From positions 10,961 through 74,960 of the forward strand of contig CALCIA010000190.1 in assembly GCA_937907435.1 (NCBI GenBank): a stretch of DNA of 64,000 bases, written 5' to 3'. Below are positions 44,383 through 52,784 of the stretch, piece by piece. This DNA comes from an uncultured Actinomycetes bacterium (GTDB lineage Bacteria; Actinomycetota; Thermoleophilia; Solirubrobacterales; 70-9). Position numbers and translations under genes: made by a program. A model generated the notes under the pieces. It worked only from the letters and a program-made list of their open reading frames with translations. It ran no database searches and was not told the DNA's origin. The stretch's first letter is position 1. Each line of letters opens with the position of its first letter.

Positions 44383-44414
44383 ATTCTAAGACCCGTACTA
44401 TGGTACGGAGTCAA
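44383..44414 (-). promoter_or_regulatory. MerR-type promoter with 20-bp spacer
   Basis: On the minus strand TTGACT (44414-44409), 20-bp spacer, TAGAAT (44388-44383). The spacer holds the dyad CCGTAC-CATA-GTACGG. Overlong spacer plus this dyad is the hallmark of MerR-activated promoters, and TTGACTCCGTAC equals the start of the classical mer promoter. Confidence 0.88.
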
Positions 44415-44427
44415 GGGGATATGTTTT

Positions 44428-44598
44428 CAACGACCCGACACAGGGCTAAGATTCCGAGAGAAATCGGGCCATCTGCGTCAGCTTGTTTCGCCGGTCTTTA
44501 CGATCTTTACGAGGGGCTGCGCGTTCCAAACGCTTGTGGGCAAGCCACTGGCGCAACCCCGAGAAACACCGAGTTCTTAGCTCTGTGTCGGGTCGTTG
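44428..44598. mobile_element. 171-bp MITE-like element upstream of merR
   Basis: Inverted repeats of 24 bp with one mismatch (44428-44451, start CAACGACCCGACACAG; 44575-44598), extending imperfectly further in. A TTTT stretch on each side could be a target duplication. No coding capacity. It differs in sequence from the 36252 element. The remaining 44599-44824 holds only the 31-bp repeat. Confidence 0.55.
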
Positions 44599-44730
44599 TT
44601 TTTTTAGGGAGGAGCCGATGCCCCCCGATGACGCTTCCTCTGGCTCCGAGGTGTCGGTCGATGCGATCAGGCCGGGCTTGGATCCATCACTTCCGGCTGC
44701 GTCTGGACGGATCGGGCCCTGCTTAATGCT

Positions 44731-44761
44731 GAATTCAGGAATGCCTGAATTCCGTCATTTC
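44731..44761. repeat. 31-bp repeat, left of the methylase operon
   Basis: Starts GAATTCAGG-AATG-CCTGAATTC, itself a 9-bp stem hairpin, then CGTCATTTC. It matches 49094-49124 at 28 of 31 positions in the same orientation. Related motifs crowd the par region. Confidence 0.7.
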
Positions 44762-44824
44762 AACGGCTCGCCGGTGATGCCGGACGGTCGTCGGGCACGG
44801 GCTGGTTTGTGATCGGTGGTGGAC

Positions 44825-45559
44825 TTAAAGACCTTCGTCTTCGGTTTCGTTTCGCTTCTTCCCGGCTCGGGATCGCCGCTCCGGCCTTGCGACCACCGCG
44901 TCGCCGGCCGGCATCGCCGGGCCTGCGCCCGATACGAACTGATGATGGAGTCGAAATAAGATGGCCGTGTGGCTCCGCCGGTGTACCGACTCCTTCGCAA
45001 ATGCGTCGCCCGGCCGAGCCGCCGATTCCGCCCAGTCCCCAGGGGGAGCCATCCCCAAGGCCATGTGCCGGGCGCGGATGTTGGCCAGGACATTTCTCAT
45101 GGCCCTCGGCACGTCGCCGTCGAGGACATAGGCCAGCATGCCGCCGTGGTGGACATGGCGGCCATACTTACCGTCGACGAACCGCTGCATCCCCTCCTTG
45201 ACGTACTCATCGGCCAGCGACTTCATCACGCCTTTGACCCTGGCATTGAGCCGCTTGGCCTCCAGGCAGAAGTACAAATCCCCGTCATGCCCGGGGAAGA
45301 AGACGATATCCTTCCTCCCCGTCTCCTTGGCGAGATCGACGTCGATCTCCATGTCCTCGTAGCGGATCAGGAACCGGTGGGCCTGACGGTCGCGCTTTTT
45401 GACCATCGCCGCATAGAGCCGAATGGACGTGGCTTCCTCCAGCTCGTCCGGGAGGGGTGGATCGATCAGGGCCCAGGCGTCGAGGACGAGGGCGATCACG
45501 GTCCCCACCCCGCCCTGGGAGATGAAATCGTCCCAGGCGCTGCTGTCGCCGATCGTCAT
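44825..45559 (-). CDS. Predicted PD-(D/E)XK nuclease-like protein
   Basis: 244 residues. A possible nuclease core: E42 region, D84 in GRKDIVFFPG and E100-A-K102 in YFCLEAKRLN, which fits the D...ExK pattern of restriction-like nucleases. The C-terminal ~40 residues are basic (RPERRSRAGKKRNETED). Its ATG overlaps the stop of the methylase gene (ATGA). I infer the restriction arm of a methylase-nuclease pair; family membership is not confirmed. Confidence 0.6.
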   Translation of the reverse strand: MTIGDSSAWDDFISQGGVGTVIALVLDAWALIDPPLPDELEEATSIRLYAAMVKKRDRQAHRFLIRYEDMEIDVDLAKETGRKDIVFFPGHDGDLYFCLEAKRLNARVKGVMKSLADEYVKEGMQRFVDGKYGRHVHHGGMLAYVLDGDVPRAMRNVLANIRARHMALGMAPPGDWAESAARPGDAFAKESVHRRSHTAILFRLHHQFVSGAGPAMPAGDAVVARPERRSRAGKKRNETEDEGL

Positions 45560-48500
45560 GCATCCCCCTCGGATCGCATGAGGATGGTCCCGGCGATCTC
45601 GTCGGCGTCGTTGAGCGCCGCCGTGGCGGACCAGAAGCGCCGTCCGATGGGCTTGATGACGTAGAGGAGGGTTTTATCGAAGACTTTCAGGCCGCGCACG
45701 AGCTCGAATGTGCTCCGTCCCTGGGCCGCCCCCCGTTGGAGCCGCCGGAGCGCGGCCAGGACGCTCGTGGTCGCCCCGTCGATATGCTCGGGGGTCTCCC
45801 CTCTCCGGGTCTTTTGCAGGACCACCATGGCGACCCCGAGATAGCTGTCGGCGACCGCCTTGCCATGCACACGGTACTTCGCATTCGCCCAGTCATTGAG
45901 CGTCCGGCACAGGAGGTCGACATATTCCCCATAATCATCCGGGCGGGCCGGGAGGAGAGCGGGCACGTCCAACCTTGCGCGGGTGGGCCTTACGCTCGGG
46001 ATGATGATTTCGACGGTATCGGCCACGAGTTCCCGCTCAATAAGGTCCACGTCGAAATATTCCGCGACGAGCGCCTCGGCTCGCGCTTGAGCCCGCCCTA
46101 GGACTTGGTCCTTTCCAAGGACCGCCCCACCCGCCTCGCGGGCAACGGTCGTCATGAGACGGCCCGCCTCCGCGACGATCTCGGCCGCGCGTTCCGGCCG
46201 GTCGGACTGACTTGGGAGCGGGTATGGCAGCCGCATGAGGTCGTCGATGTCGACCATGGCGCGGCTCACCCCCCAACTGGCGGAGGTGTGGAAGAGGAAG
46301 TATCGGGCCAGGCTCGATCGCAGGTAGAACGTCAGGAAGGCCAGCAGGTCGGCGTCCGCGGCCGGGCCGTGAATCCCCCGGATGCCGTGCCGGTAGGCGA
46401 CGTTGAAGTCCGCGAAGGCAACCTCGGGCTCGTTGGAAAATCCCGTCTTCACCAGGACCAGCGGTCTCTTGAAGATGTCGATGTTGCTGATGCCACGCCG
46501 CAACTCCAGCTCCAGTTCCTCCTCGATGTCGCAATCCTCGGCGAAAAGCATCAAATCCAGGCGGTGCGTGCTCCGTTCGATCCGCGCCGTGCTGCGGAGG
46601 GTAAGCTCCCGTCGAGTCTCCGGTGGATCGTTCGGCCCGAACGGCTCGAAGCCCTCCGCCACGATCCATCGCTTGGACTGCCCCTTGCCTCGCTGGCCCA
46701 GGACATCTCGCAGCCGGGGGTAGAGGCGCAGACGGTCCAGGAGCCGGCGGTCGCGCGGCGTCGCCCAATAGCGTTCTTTCCAGATCAGCGGGGCATCCTC
46801 CCCCCGGAGGTCCGCGAGCACCTCGCGGACGGTGAGGCTTGCCCGGTCCTGCGGCAGGATCGAGATCACTTCGGCCTGGGTCACCGCCCAGTCGGTCTTG
46901 GGCGACCAGTATTGGATGCGGTGGGCGCTGTTGACCGGCTTCTCCTTACCGTAGCGGACAACCAGCGCGGGAGCCTCCGCGTCCTCGAACAGGAAACGTT
47001 GGTAGTCGGCCAAATTGAGGATTCGGCTTACCGCATGGGACCTGAACCAACAGCTCTGGAACTCGACGGCGCTCTTGGTGTGGTTGAACAGCAGCCCATG
47101 CGGCAGGACGAAGCAGACCGCGCCCCCCGCGGTGAGATGCTCCGCGGCCTTCCAGACAAAGGCGGCGGCGATCTGCTTACCCGGAAATGGCAGCTTGCGG
47201 CTGGCGCACCAGGTCGCGGCTGGCGCGGTCGCGTCCCTGACCTTGGCCCAGGGCGGATTGCCGATCACGTAATCCACCTGCTGTGCCGGTGCCGCCTCGT
47301 CGTCGAAGAAGTCGGCACAGCGGATTGTCGCCGCCTCGTTATCCGCGCTCGCGACCAACCTCGGCAAGACCTTGACCTTCTTCAGCACGCGGCGAATGTC
47401 CGGCGGTGAGAGCTGGTCGAGGAAGGCGAGGTAGAGGCTGAATGCCGCGATCAGGCAGGCGGTCCGGCTCTTGTCGATACCATACAGGTTTGTCTTGAGG
47501 ATCGACGTGAGCCCCTTGAGCTTCGCGTCGTAGCCGGCCCCGGGGTTGGCCCTCCCCCACTCCTCGGCCAGGCGATTGAACAGGCCGACCAAGAAGATGC
47601 CGGAGCCGCAGGCCGGGTCGAGGAACCGCTTGCCGAGCAACGAGCATTCCCCGTCCAAGGCGCTGTCGATGACCAGCTCCGCAAGGAACCGCGGGGTGTA
47701 GAAGGCACCGGATTCCCGCTTCTCGCGCTCGCCCGCGGCCTTCAGGAAATGCTCGTAGATGGCGCTGATGGTCTCGATCGGGATGATGCCGAATTCGTAA
47801 GGCCAGAATCGCTGCTGGCCGGATTCCGGGTCGGTCCCCCGGATGAAGTCGCCGAGGATATCGAGATGCTCGGGACTCACCCATCGGGCCTCGGCCCGCA
47901 GGTCTTCGCTGAACAGGTCGCCGTTGAAGTCCAGCCCAAGCTGCGCGAACAACGCGTAGAGCTCATCCCGCGCCCGGGTCCAAGGCTTACGACCCAGGAT
48001 GCCTCCGAGGCCGGCGGCCCCCTCGATGCCCGTACCTTCCAGATATTTCCGGTCGATCACCTTCCGGTCGAACAGGTAGCAGGTGAAGACGAGTCGGCAA
48101 AGCAGCGCATCGAGCGATGACGACTCAAGGCGGTCATCCGGGACCTTCGCCAGACGGTTGCGGGTTGCTTCGAGGTGGCGCAGCAGGTTGCGATCCACCC
48201 GTTGGCGCGGGTCGAAGGCCCGCCGGTGCCGATGGAAATACTCGCCCGTCTCGACGGAGACGAGGAAAGCCTGGAGTAGGTCCGCCACCCTATCCAGCTT
48301 CTCGACGAACCCGTGCGGATCGGCAGCCCCACTCGGCATAAGATCCGGCTGGGAGAGGCCCGAATAGACGTGGATCTCGTCGGGGGCGATCAGCACCAGG
48401 ATGGGCGCAACGCCCTGGTTCCAGAAGGTGCGGTGCAGGGCAGCCACGCCCGAGGGGTCGAACGCATCGACCACGCGGAAGTAGACGATGGGCGTCTGGT

Positions 48501-48675
48501 CCTGGCACAAAACGCCGCTTAGCCCCATCTCCTCGAATGCCCGGCGCAGCACGTGCGCCTGCGGGGCGATGGCGCCGGCCGCCTCGATGTCGTCGAGGCC
48601 GGCGAAAAATTGGGGCGCGCTCCTGCCTTCAATGCCGAATTCCGACCGCCAATCGGTTGCGGAGGTGGCGGTCAT
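45556..48675 (-). CDS. N6-adenine DNA methylase, large (Eco57I/type IIG-like)
   Basis: 1039 residues. The N-terminal ~320 residues include a mixed alpha/beta region (FRVVDAFDPSGVAALHRTFW, PILVLIAPDEIHVYSG). The methylase core follows, with the approach motif GAFYTPRFLAELV, motif I DPACGSGIF (353-361) and motif IV NPPW (473-476). The C-terminal ~500 residues probably carry target recognition. Overlaps by ATGA with genes on both sides indicate a tightly coupled three-gene operon. It could be the modification unit of a restriction or phage-defence system. Confidence 0.85.
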   Translation of the reverse strand: MTATSATDWRSEFGIEGRSAPQFFAGLDDIEAAGAIAPQAHVLRRAFEEMGLSGVLCQDQTPIVYFRVVDAFDPSGVAALHRTFWNQGVAPILVLIAPDEIHVYSGLSQPDLMPSGAADPHGFVEKLDRVADLLQAFLVSVETGEYFHRHRRAFDPRQRVDRNLLRHLEATRNRLAKVPDDRLESSSLDALLCRLVFTCYLFDRKVIDRKYLEGTGIEGAAGLGGILGRKPWTRARDELYALFAQLGLDFNGDLFSEDLRAEARWVSPEHLDILGDFIRGTDPESGQQRFWPYEFGIIPIETISAIYEHFLKAAGEREKRESGAFYTPRFLAELVIDSALDGECSLLGKRFLDPACGSGIFLVGLFNRLAEEWGRANPGAGYDAKLKGLTSILKTNLYGIDKSRTACLIAAFSLYLAFLDQLSPPDIRRVLKKVKVLPRLVASADNEAATIRCADFFDDEAAPAQQVDYVIGNPPWAKVRDATAPAATWCASRKLPFPGKQIAAAFVWKAAEHLTAGGAVCFVLPHGLLFNHTKSAVEFQSCWFRSHAVSRILNLADYQRFLFEDAEAPALVVRYGKEKPVNSAHRIQYWSPKTDWAVTQAEVISILPQDRASLTVREVLADLRGEDAPLIWKERYWATPRDRRLLDRLRLYPRLRDVLGQRGKGQSKRWIVAEGFEPFGPNDPPETRRELTLRSTARIERSTHRLDLMLFAEDCDIEEELELELRRGISNIDIFKRPLVLVKTGFSNEPEVAFADFNVAYRHGIRGIHGPAADADLLAFLTFYLRSSLARYFLFHTSASWGVSRAMVDIDDLMRLPYPLPSQSDRPERAAEIVAEAGRLMTTVAREAGGAVLGKDQVLGRAQARAEALVAEYFDVDLIERELVADTVEIIIPSVRPTRARLDVPALLPARPDDYGEYVDLLCRTLNDWANAKYRVHGKAVADSYLGVAMVVLQKTRRGETPEHIDGATTSVLAALRRLQRGAAQGRSTFELVRGLKVFDKTLLYVIKPIGRRFWSATAALNDADEIAGTILMRSEGDA

Positions 48676-48926
48676 GAGCCGTCCGCCCCCTTCGCGTCGA
48701 CGCCCGCCTCCGGCTCGTCCAGAAGCTGGTAAGCCCAGCCGTTCGAGAGTTTACGGGAACGAATCTTGTAGCCGCGCTGCTTCAACGACAGGATGTCGCG
48801 ATAGATGGTCTGGTCGCAGACCTGGAGCCGTGAGGCGAGCGCCGGCGTCGAAAACGTGCCGGCCCGGATTAGGTCCAACAAGTTCTCTAACCGACCCGCA
48901 ACGGCCAACGACCTTTCATACCTCAT
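48672..48926 (-). CDS. Winged-HTH regulator of the methylase operon
   Basis: 84 residues with a DeoR/HTH_11-like fold: LENLLDLIRAGTFSTPALAS, then RLQVCDQTIYRDILSLKQRG. Start has GGAGGA seven bases upstream. It lacks the WYL sensor domain of larger relatives. It overlaps the methylase gene by ATGA and lies directly behind a promoter with a 6-bp dyad, so autoregulation is likely. Confidence 0.8.
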   Translation of the reverse strand: MRYERSLAVAGRLENLLDLIRAGTFSTPALASRLQVCDQTIYRDILSLKQRGYKIRSRKLSNGWAYQLLDEPEAGVDAKGADGS

Positions 48927-48947
48927 TGATCCATCCTCCCCAGCTTA

Positions 48948-48976
48948 TCTCTAACCGGGAGTGTTAGACTTGTCAA
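48948..48976 (-). promoter_or_regulatory. Promoter-operator of the HTH-methylase-nuclease operon
   Basis: Minus strand TTGACA (48976-48971), 17-bp spacer, TAGAGA (48953-48948). The dyad TCTAAC-N7-GTTAGA (48950-48968) fills the spacer and reaches the -10 box, a place where bound HTH protein would block RNA polymerase. About 20 bases precede the ATG. Confidence 0.6.
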
Positions 48977-49093
48977 TCGTTGCGGCCCCTTCCGTCCGCG
49001 GTTCTTCCGGATGATCCCTCTAATCGGATTTAGCCGGCCTACCCCAAACCCTCCGAATCGCATGGCCGCCTTGCGAGAATCAAGGGTGGGGTG

Positions 49094-49124
49094 GAATTCA
49101 AGAATGCCTGACTTCCGTCATTCC
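49094..49124. repeat. 31-bp repeat, right of the methylase operon
   Basis: Begins GAATTCAAGAATGCCTGA; 28 of 31 bases equal to 44731-44761, same orientation. The pair brackets the three-gene operon. Confidence 0.7.
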
Positions 49125-49184
49125 ACCATTCCACCGACACAGGCCCCCAGTAGCCGTCACCGGGAGGCCCCGAAATGTCGAGAT

Positions 49185-49691
49185 TCACATGCTCGCCTGC
49201 CCGCAATGCGCCCGCATACCGCAGGGGCGGCACCGGCCCGGCTTCGAATCGACCGGGATCGGCATCGAGACTTTGCTGCGTGCCGCTCGGATCTGACCGG
49301 CCAGATCGAGCACCCAGGCCCGCAACCGATCGTCGTTGTCGATGCGGTGCCGCGTGCCGTCCCCGCAGATGACGAAGCCGTGGGGCGGCCTGGTCTTCAG
49401 TTCCTCCTCAATGAGGACGAAATAGACCCCCATCTGCGCCCGGTGCCAGGGTCGCAGCATGCGGGAGGATTTCCATTCCTCCGGTATGATCGTGCCTCCC
49501 ACCTTGATGAGGCGGTCCGGCCTGCCGGTCAGGCCCAATCGATGCGACCGCAGAGTGATCCGATCGAGAGATATGGTTTTGCCCGCCGCCAGGCTGCGAC
49601 TCCCCCGCATGCCTCGGCCCGCGAGCATCAGCAGGAGGCCCGCCAGCAAGGCCAGGACCGCCACGGCGGCCACCCAGGCCGTCAGCTCCAT
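49185..49691 (-). CDS. Cas4/RecB-like nuclease, C-terminal half, membrane-anchored
   Basis: 168 residues. N-terminal membrane helix (WVAAVAVLALLAGLLLMLAG), then nuclease motifs: D59 (GRPDRLI), E72-x-K74 (PEEWKSS), Q86-x3-Y90 (RAQMGVY) and C-terminal Cys 154, 157 and 163 (GRCRPCGMRAHC) for an Fe-S cluster. This is the second half of a Cas4-type enzyme; the first half is the overlapping upstream gene. Together the two provide all four Cys and the active site. Confidence 0.75.
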   Translation of the reverse strand: MELTAWVAAVAVLALLAGLLLMLAGRGMRGSRSLAAGKTISLDRITLRSHRLGLTGRPDRLIKVGGTIIPEEWKSSRMLRPWHRAQMGVYFVLIEEELKTRPPHGFVICGDGTRHRIDNDDRLRAWVLDLAGQIRAARSKVSMPIPVDSKPGRCRPCGMRAHCGQASM

Positions 49692-49948
49692 TTGTGGATC
49701 GCCCAGAGCAGCAGGAGCACGGCAGCGGCCAGGATGACGATCCGTCCCGAGGCTATCAAGAGGCTCGACGCCCGCTCGATCGCGGTGTTGCGCTCATGGT
49801 GCCTCGTGCCGGCGGCGAGGGACGCCCCATTCCCCGGAGGCAAGCCCTCGCCGTACTGGAGTCGCCATTGTTCCGGGCAATAGGTGTAGCATGCGATCTC
49901 CTGGGCGGAAACCATCTTCCCATCATGTCTCACGCCGCGTTTCATCAT
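49682..49948 (-). CDS. Cas4/RecB-like nuclease, N-terminal half, membrane-anchored
   Basis: 88 residues; ATG at 49948 (or 49945) follows GGAGG. It holds the Cas4 start: Cys 20 and 24 in ACYTYCPEQWRLQY and His 50-51 in AAGTRHHERN. It then ends in a membrane helix (RIVILAAAVLLLLWAIHKW). It overlaps the second half by 10 bases in another frame. Either the two chains pair through their helices, or frameshifting at the overlap yields one protein with a two-helix insertion. Confidence 0.7.
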   Translation of the reverse strand: MMKRGVRHDGKMVSAQEIACYTYCPEQWRLQYGEGLPPGNGASLAAGTRHHERNTAIERASSLLIASGRIVILAAAVLLLLWAIHKWS

Positions 49949-50260
49949 TCCCTCCAGTGTCCGTCGCCGAGGATCGTCCCGCTCGCGCCCGCCCAGGCGA
50001 CCTGGTATCATGGGATGGCGCCGAAAAACCACGCACTCCGGTTCTATCACGCTGATTTTTTGATACACGCACATATTTCGCATTTGATCGGAATCGCCGC
50101 CGGGCCGGGCCGGCAAGCACGATTGACTCCGCCCACGCAGCACGGTAAACCATTATCCTGACAACAACTTGGGTCGACCGGGCCGGCGTCGCCCGGATTT
50201 CTGTCGTGGATGTCTTGACCCGAGAAGCCGGATATCAAACCCCAACTAGGACGCGCACCC
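49949..50260. other. Divergent control region, Cas4-like genes versus helicase
   Basis: 312 bases with no gene. A mildly AT-rich stretch around 50050-50095 contains TATCA / TGATA half-sites 11 bases apart. No clear promoter could be picked. Confidence 0.35.
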
Positions 50261-52780
50261 TTGGTCGATTTCAGGAAACGCTTATCAGGACGATCCGCGG
50301 ATAAGCAGACCGACCCAGTGAAGTTGTACGACACGCTGGATCGCGCCCACGACAAGGGGCCGCTGCGCCCGGCCCAACTTGCCGTGCTCTCCGATTGGTT
50401 CTCGAACCACCATGGCACGCGAGACAACATCGTCAAGCTGCACACGGGCCAGGGCAAGACGCTCATCGGCCTGCTCATGCTCCAGTCCCGCCTCAACGCG
50501 GGCAAGGGCCCCGCCCTCTACCTCTGCCCCGATAACTACCTGATCGATCAGACCTGCGACCAGGCAAGGCAATTCGGGATCGCCACGTGCAACGCGACCC
50601 CGGACATCCCGGAAGAATTCCTGAGCAGCACTAAAATCCTGGTGACCTCGGTCCAGAAGCTCTTCAACGGCCTGACAAGATTCGGCCTGAATCGCCAGTC
50701 CGTCGCGGTCGGCTCTTTGTTGATGGACGACGCCCATGCCTGCTCCGACATCATCCGCGAGGCGTGCCGCATCCGCATCCCGAGGGAGGAGCCCGCCTAT
50801 CACGCCCTGCGCACGCTCTTCGCCGGCGACCTGGAATCGCAAGGCGTCGGCACGTTCGCCGACATCTGCAACAATCAGCGCGACGCCCTGCTGCCTGTGC
50901 CCTACTGGGCGTGGCTACCCCGCGAGGCCGAAGTCGCCCAGATCCTGTCGGACAACGCCAAGCGCGAATCCGTGAAGTTCGCGTGGCCCCTGCTCAAGGA
51001 CATGCTGAGCCAGTGCCAATGCATCTTCACGGGCGTAGCCCTGGAGATCGAGCCTTACATCGCGCCGCTCTCGGCCTTCGGCTCCTATTGGGAATCCCCG
51101 CACCGGATTTTCATGTCCGCAACCGTCACCGATGACGCATTCCTCGTCAAGGGCCTCCAGCTCAAGCCGGAGACCATCACGCGCCCGCTGAGCTACGCGA
51201 AGGAGACCTGGTCCGGCGAGAAGATGGTCCTGCTGCCGTCCCTCATCCACGACTCGCTGGACCGCGAGGCCATCGTCCAGGGTTTCGCCGGGCCCAAGCC
51301 GAAGCGGAGGCACGGAGTGGTCGGCCTGGCGCCGAGCTTCAACCGCACGCGCGATTGGGCCGCCTACGGCGCCACCGTGGCCAACAAAGACTCGGTTTCC
51401 GAGTCGATCGACCTCATGAAGAAGGGCCAGTTCGAAAAGGCGGTCGTCCTGGTGAACCGCTACGACGGCATCGACCTGCCCGACGACACGTGCCGGATCT
51501 TGGTCTTCGACTCGAAGCCCTATTCCGAAAGCCTGAGCGACCTCTACCAGGAACTCTGCCGCCCGGACAGCGACGCCACAATGATGCGGACCGTCCGATC
51601 CGTCGAGCAGGGCATGGGCCGGAGCGTGCGCGGCGAGAAGGACTACTCGGCCATCGTGATCATCGGCCCCGACATCATCCGACTGGTCCGGGAAAAAGCG
51701 ACGAGACGATACCTGTCGCCGCAGACCGCCGCCCAGATCGAGATCGGCCTGGAGATCGCCGACATGGCGAAGCAGGAGATCGAGGACGGGAAGGCGCCGG
51801 GCGACGCCTTCAACGGCGTGCTGAATCAGTGCCTGGGCCGAGATGCCGACTGGAAGGCTTTCTACGTCGAGCAGATGGACAAGGTGGCCCCGGCCGGGGC
51901 CAACGAGAACATCCTACGTCTGTACGCGACGGAACTCGCGGCCGAGCAGGCGTTCAGCGCGGGCGACTACGTCACCGCGAGCAAGACGATCCAGGCCATG
52001 CTAGACGGCGGCGCCGTGAAGCCGGCCGACAAGGGCTGGTATCTCCAGGAGATGGCCCGCTACTACTACCAGGCGGATCGCAAGGAATCGCAGAGGCTCC
52101 AGGTGGCCGCGCATAAGAGCAATCACATGCTGCTTCGGCCCCCTTCGGGCGTCACCGTGGCCAAGCTGACGATCGTGAGCCAAGGGCGCGTCGAGCGGAT
52201 CGCCGAATGGGTCGGCGAGCTGGGGACCTACGCCGACCTCAACATCCGCGTCACCGACATCCTGAACTCCTTGGTGTTCGGCACCAAGGCGGAAAAATTC
52301 GAGCACGCTCTGGACGAACTCAGCAGGGCGATCGGCTTCGCGGGCGAGAGGCCCGACAAGCAGTGGAAGGAGGGCCCCGACAACCTCTGGGCCGTCGATG
52401 CGACCCAATACCTCCTCTGGGAATGCAAGAGCGAGGTCGACGCCACCCGAGCCGAGATCGACAAGCGGGAGGCGGAGCAGATGAACCGCTCCAGCGCCTG
52501 GTTCGACAAGCACTACCAGGGCATGAGCGTGAAGCGATTCCTGATCCACCCGACCCACACGGTGCAAAGCGCCGCCGCTTTCACGCATGAAGTCGAAGCC
52601 ACGCGAGTCGCGGAACTGAGGTCGCTCGTGAAATCGGTGAGGGAATTCTTCAAATCATTCGAGTCGCAGAACTTCAAGGACCTGTCGCCCAAATACATCC
52701 AGCAGATGATCGACGCCCATCACCTCGCGGTATCGGACTTCCAAAGCGGCTATTCGAAGAAGCTCCGTCACCTGAAATGA
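50261..52780 (+). CDS. DEAD/DinG-like helicase fused to PD-(D/E)XK nuclease
   Basis: 839 residues from TTG 50261 (AGGA ten bases upstream). Superfamily 2 helicase motifs: HTGQGKT (61-67), DDAH (156-159), MSAT (285-288) and [10 protein letters not shown] (449-458). A helical middle follows. The C-terminal region has GPDNLW and LLWECKSEV, that is D707 and E721-C-K723, a restriction-like nuclease site. Such helicase-nuclease fusions act in DNA degradation and phage or plasmid defence. It is divergent from the split Cas4-like genes, which suggests one system. Confidence 0.8.
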   Translation: MVDFRKRLSGRSADKQTDPVKLYDTLDRAHDKGPLRPAQLAVLSDWFSNHHGTRDNIVKLHTGQGKTLIGLLMLQSRLNAGKGPALYLCPDNYLIDQTCDQARQFGIATCNATPDIPEEFLSSTKILVTSVQKLFNGLTRFGLNRQSVAVGSLLMDDAHACSDIIREACRIRIPREEPAYHALRTLFAGDLESQGVGTFADICNNQRDALLPVPYWAWLPREAEVAQILSDNAKRESVKFAWPLLKDMLSQCQCIFTGVALEIEPYIAPLSAFGSYWESPHRIFMSATVTDDAFLVKGLQLKPETITRPLSYAKETWSGEKMVLLPSLIHDSLDREAIVQGFAGPKPKRRHGVVGLAPSFNRTRDWAAYGATVANKDSVSESIDLMKKGQFEKAVVLVNRYDGIDLPDDTCRILVFDSKPYSESLSDLYQELCRPDSDATMMRTVRSVEQGMGRSVRGEKDYSAIVIIGPDIIRLVREKATRRYLSPQTAAQIEIGLEIADMAKQEIEDGKAPGDAFNGVLNQCLGRDADWKAFYVEQMDKVAPAGANENILRLYATELAAEQAFSAGDYVTASKTIQAMLDGGAVKPADKGWYLQEMARYYYQADRKESQRLQVAAHKSNHMLLRPPSGVTVAKLTIVSQGRVERIAEWVGELGTYADLNIRVTDILNSLVFGTKAEKFEHALDELSRAIGFAGERPDKQWKEGPDNLWAVDATQYLLWECKSEVDATRAEIDKREAEQMNRSSAWFDKHYQGMSVKRFLIHPTHTVQSAAAFTHEVEATRVAELRSLVKSVREFFKSFESQNFKDLSPKYIQQMIDAHHLAVSDFQSGYSKKLRHLK

Positions 52781-52784
52781 TTCC

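Noticed and set aside
44428..44598. Simple transcription terminator for the 24-bp inverted repeat
   Set aside because: The loop is over 120 bases and no gene ends into it; a small mobile element or regulatory structure fits better.
44825..52780. Assignment to BREX, DISARM or Druantia
   Set aside because: The defining genes (pglZ and brxC; drmA and drmB; druE) are not seen. A large methylase or helicase alone is not enough to name one of these systems.
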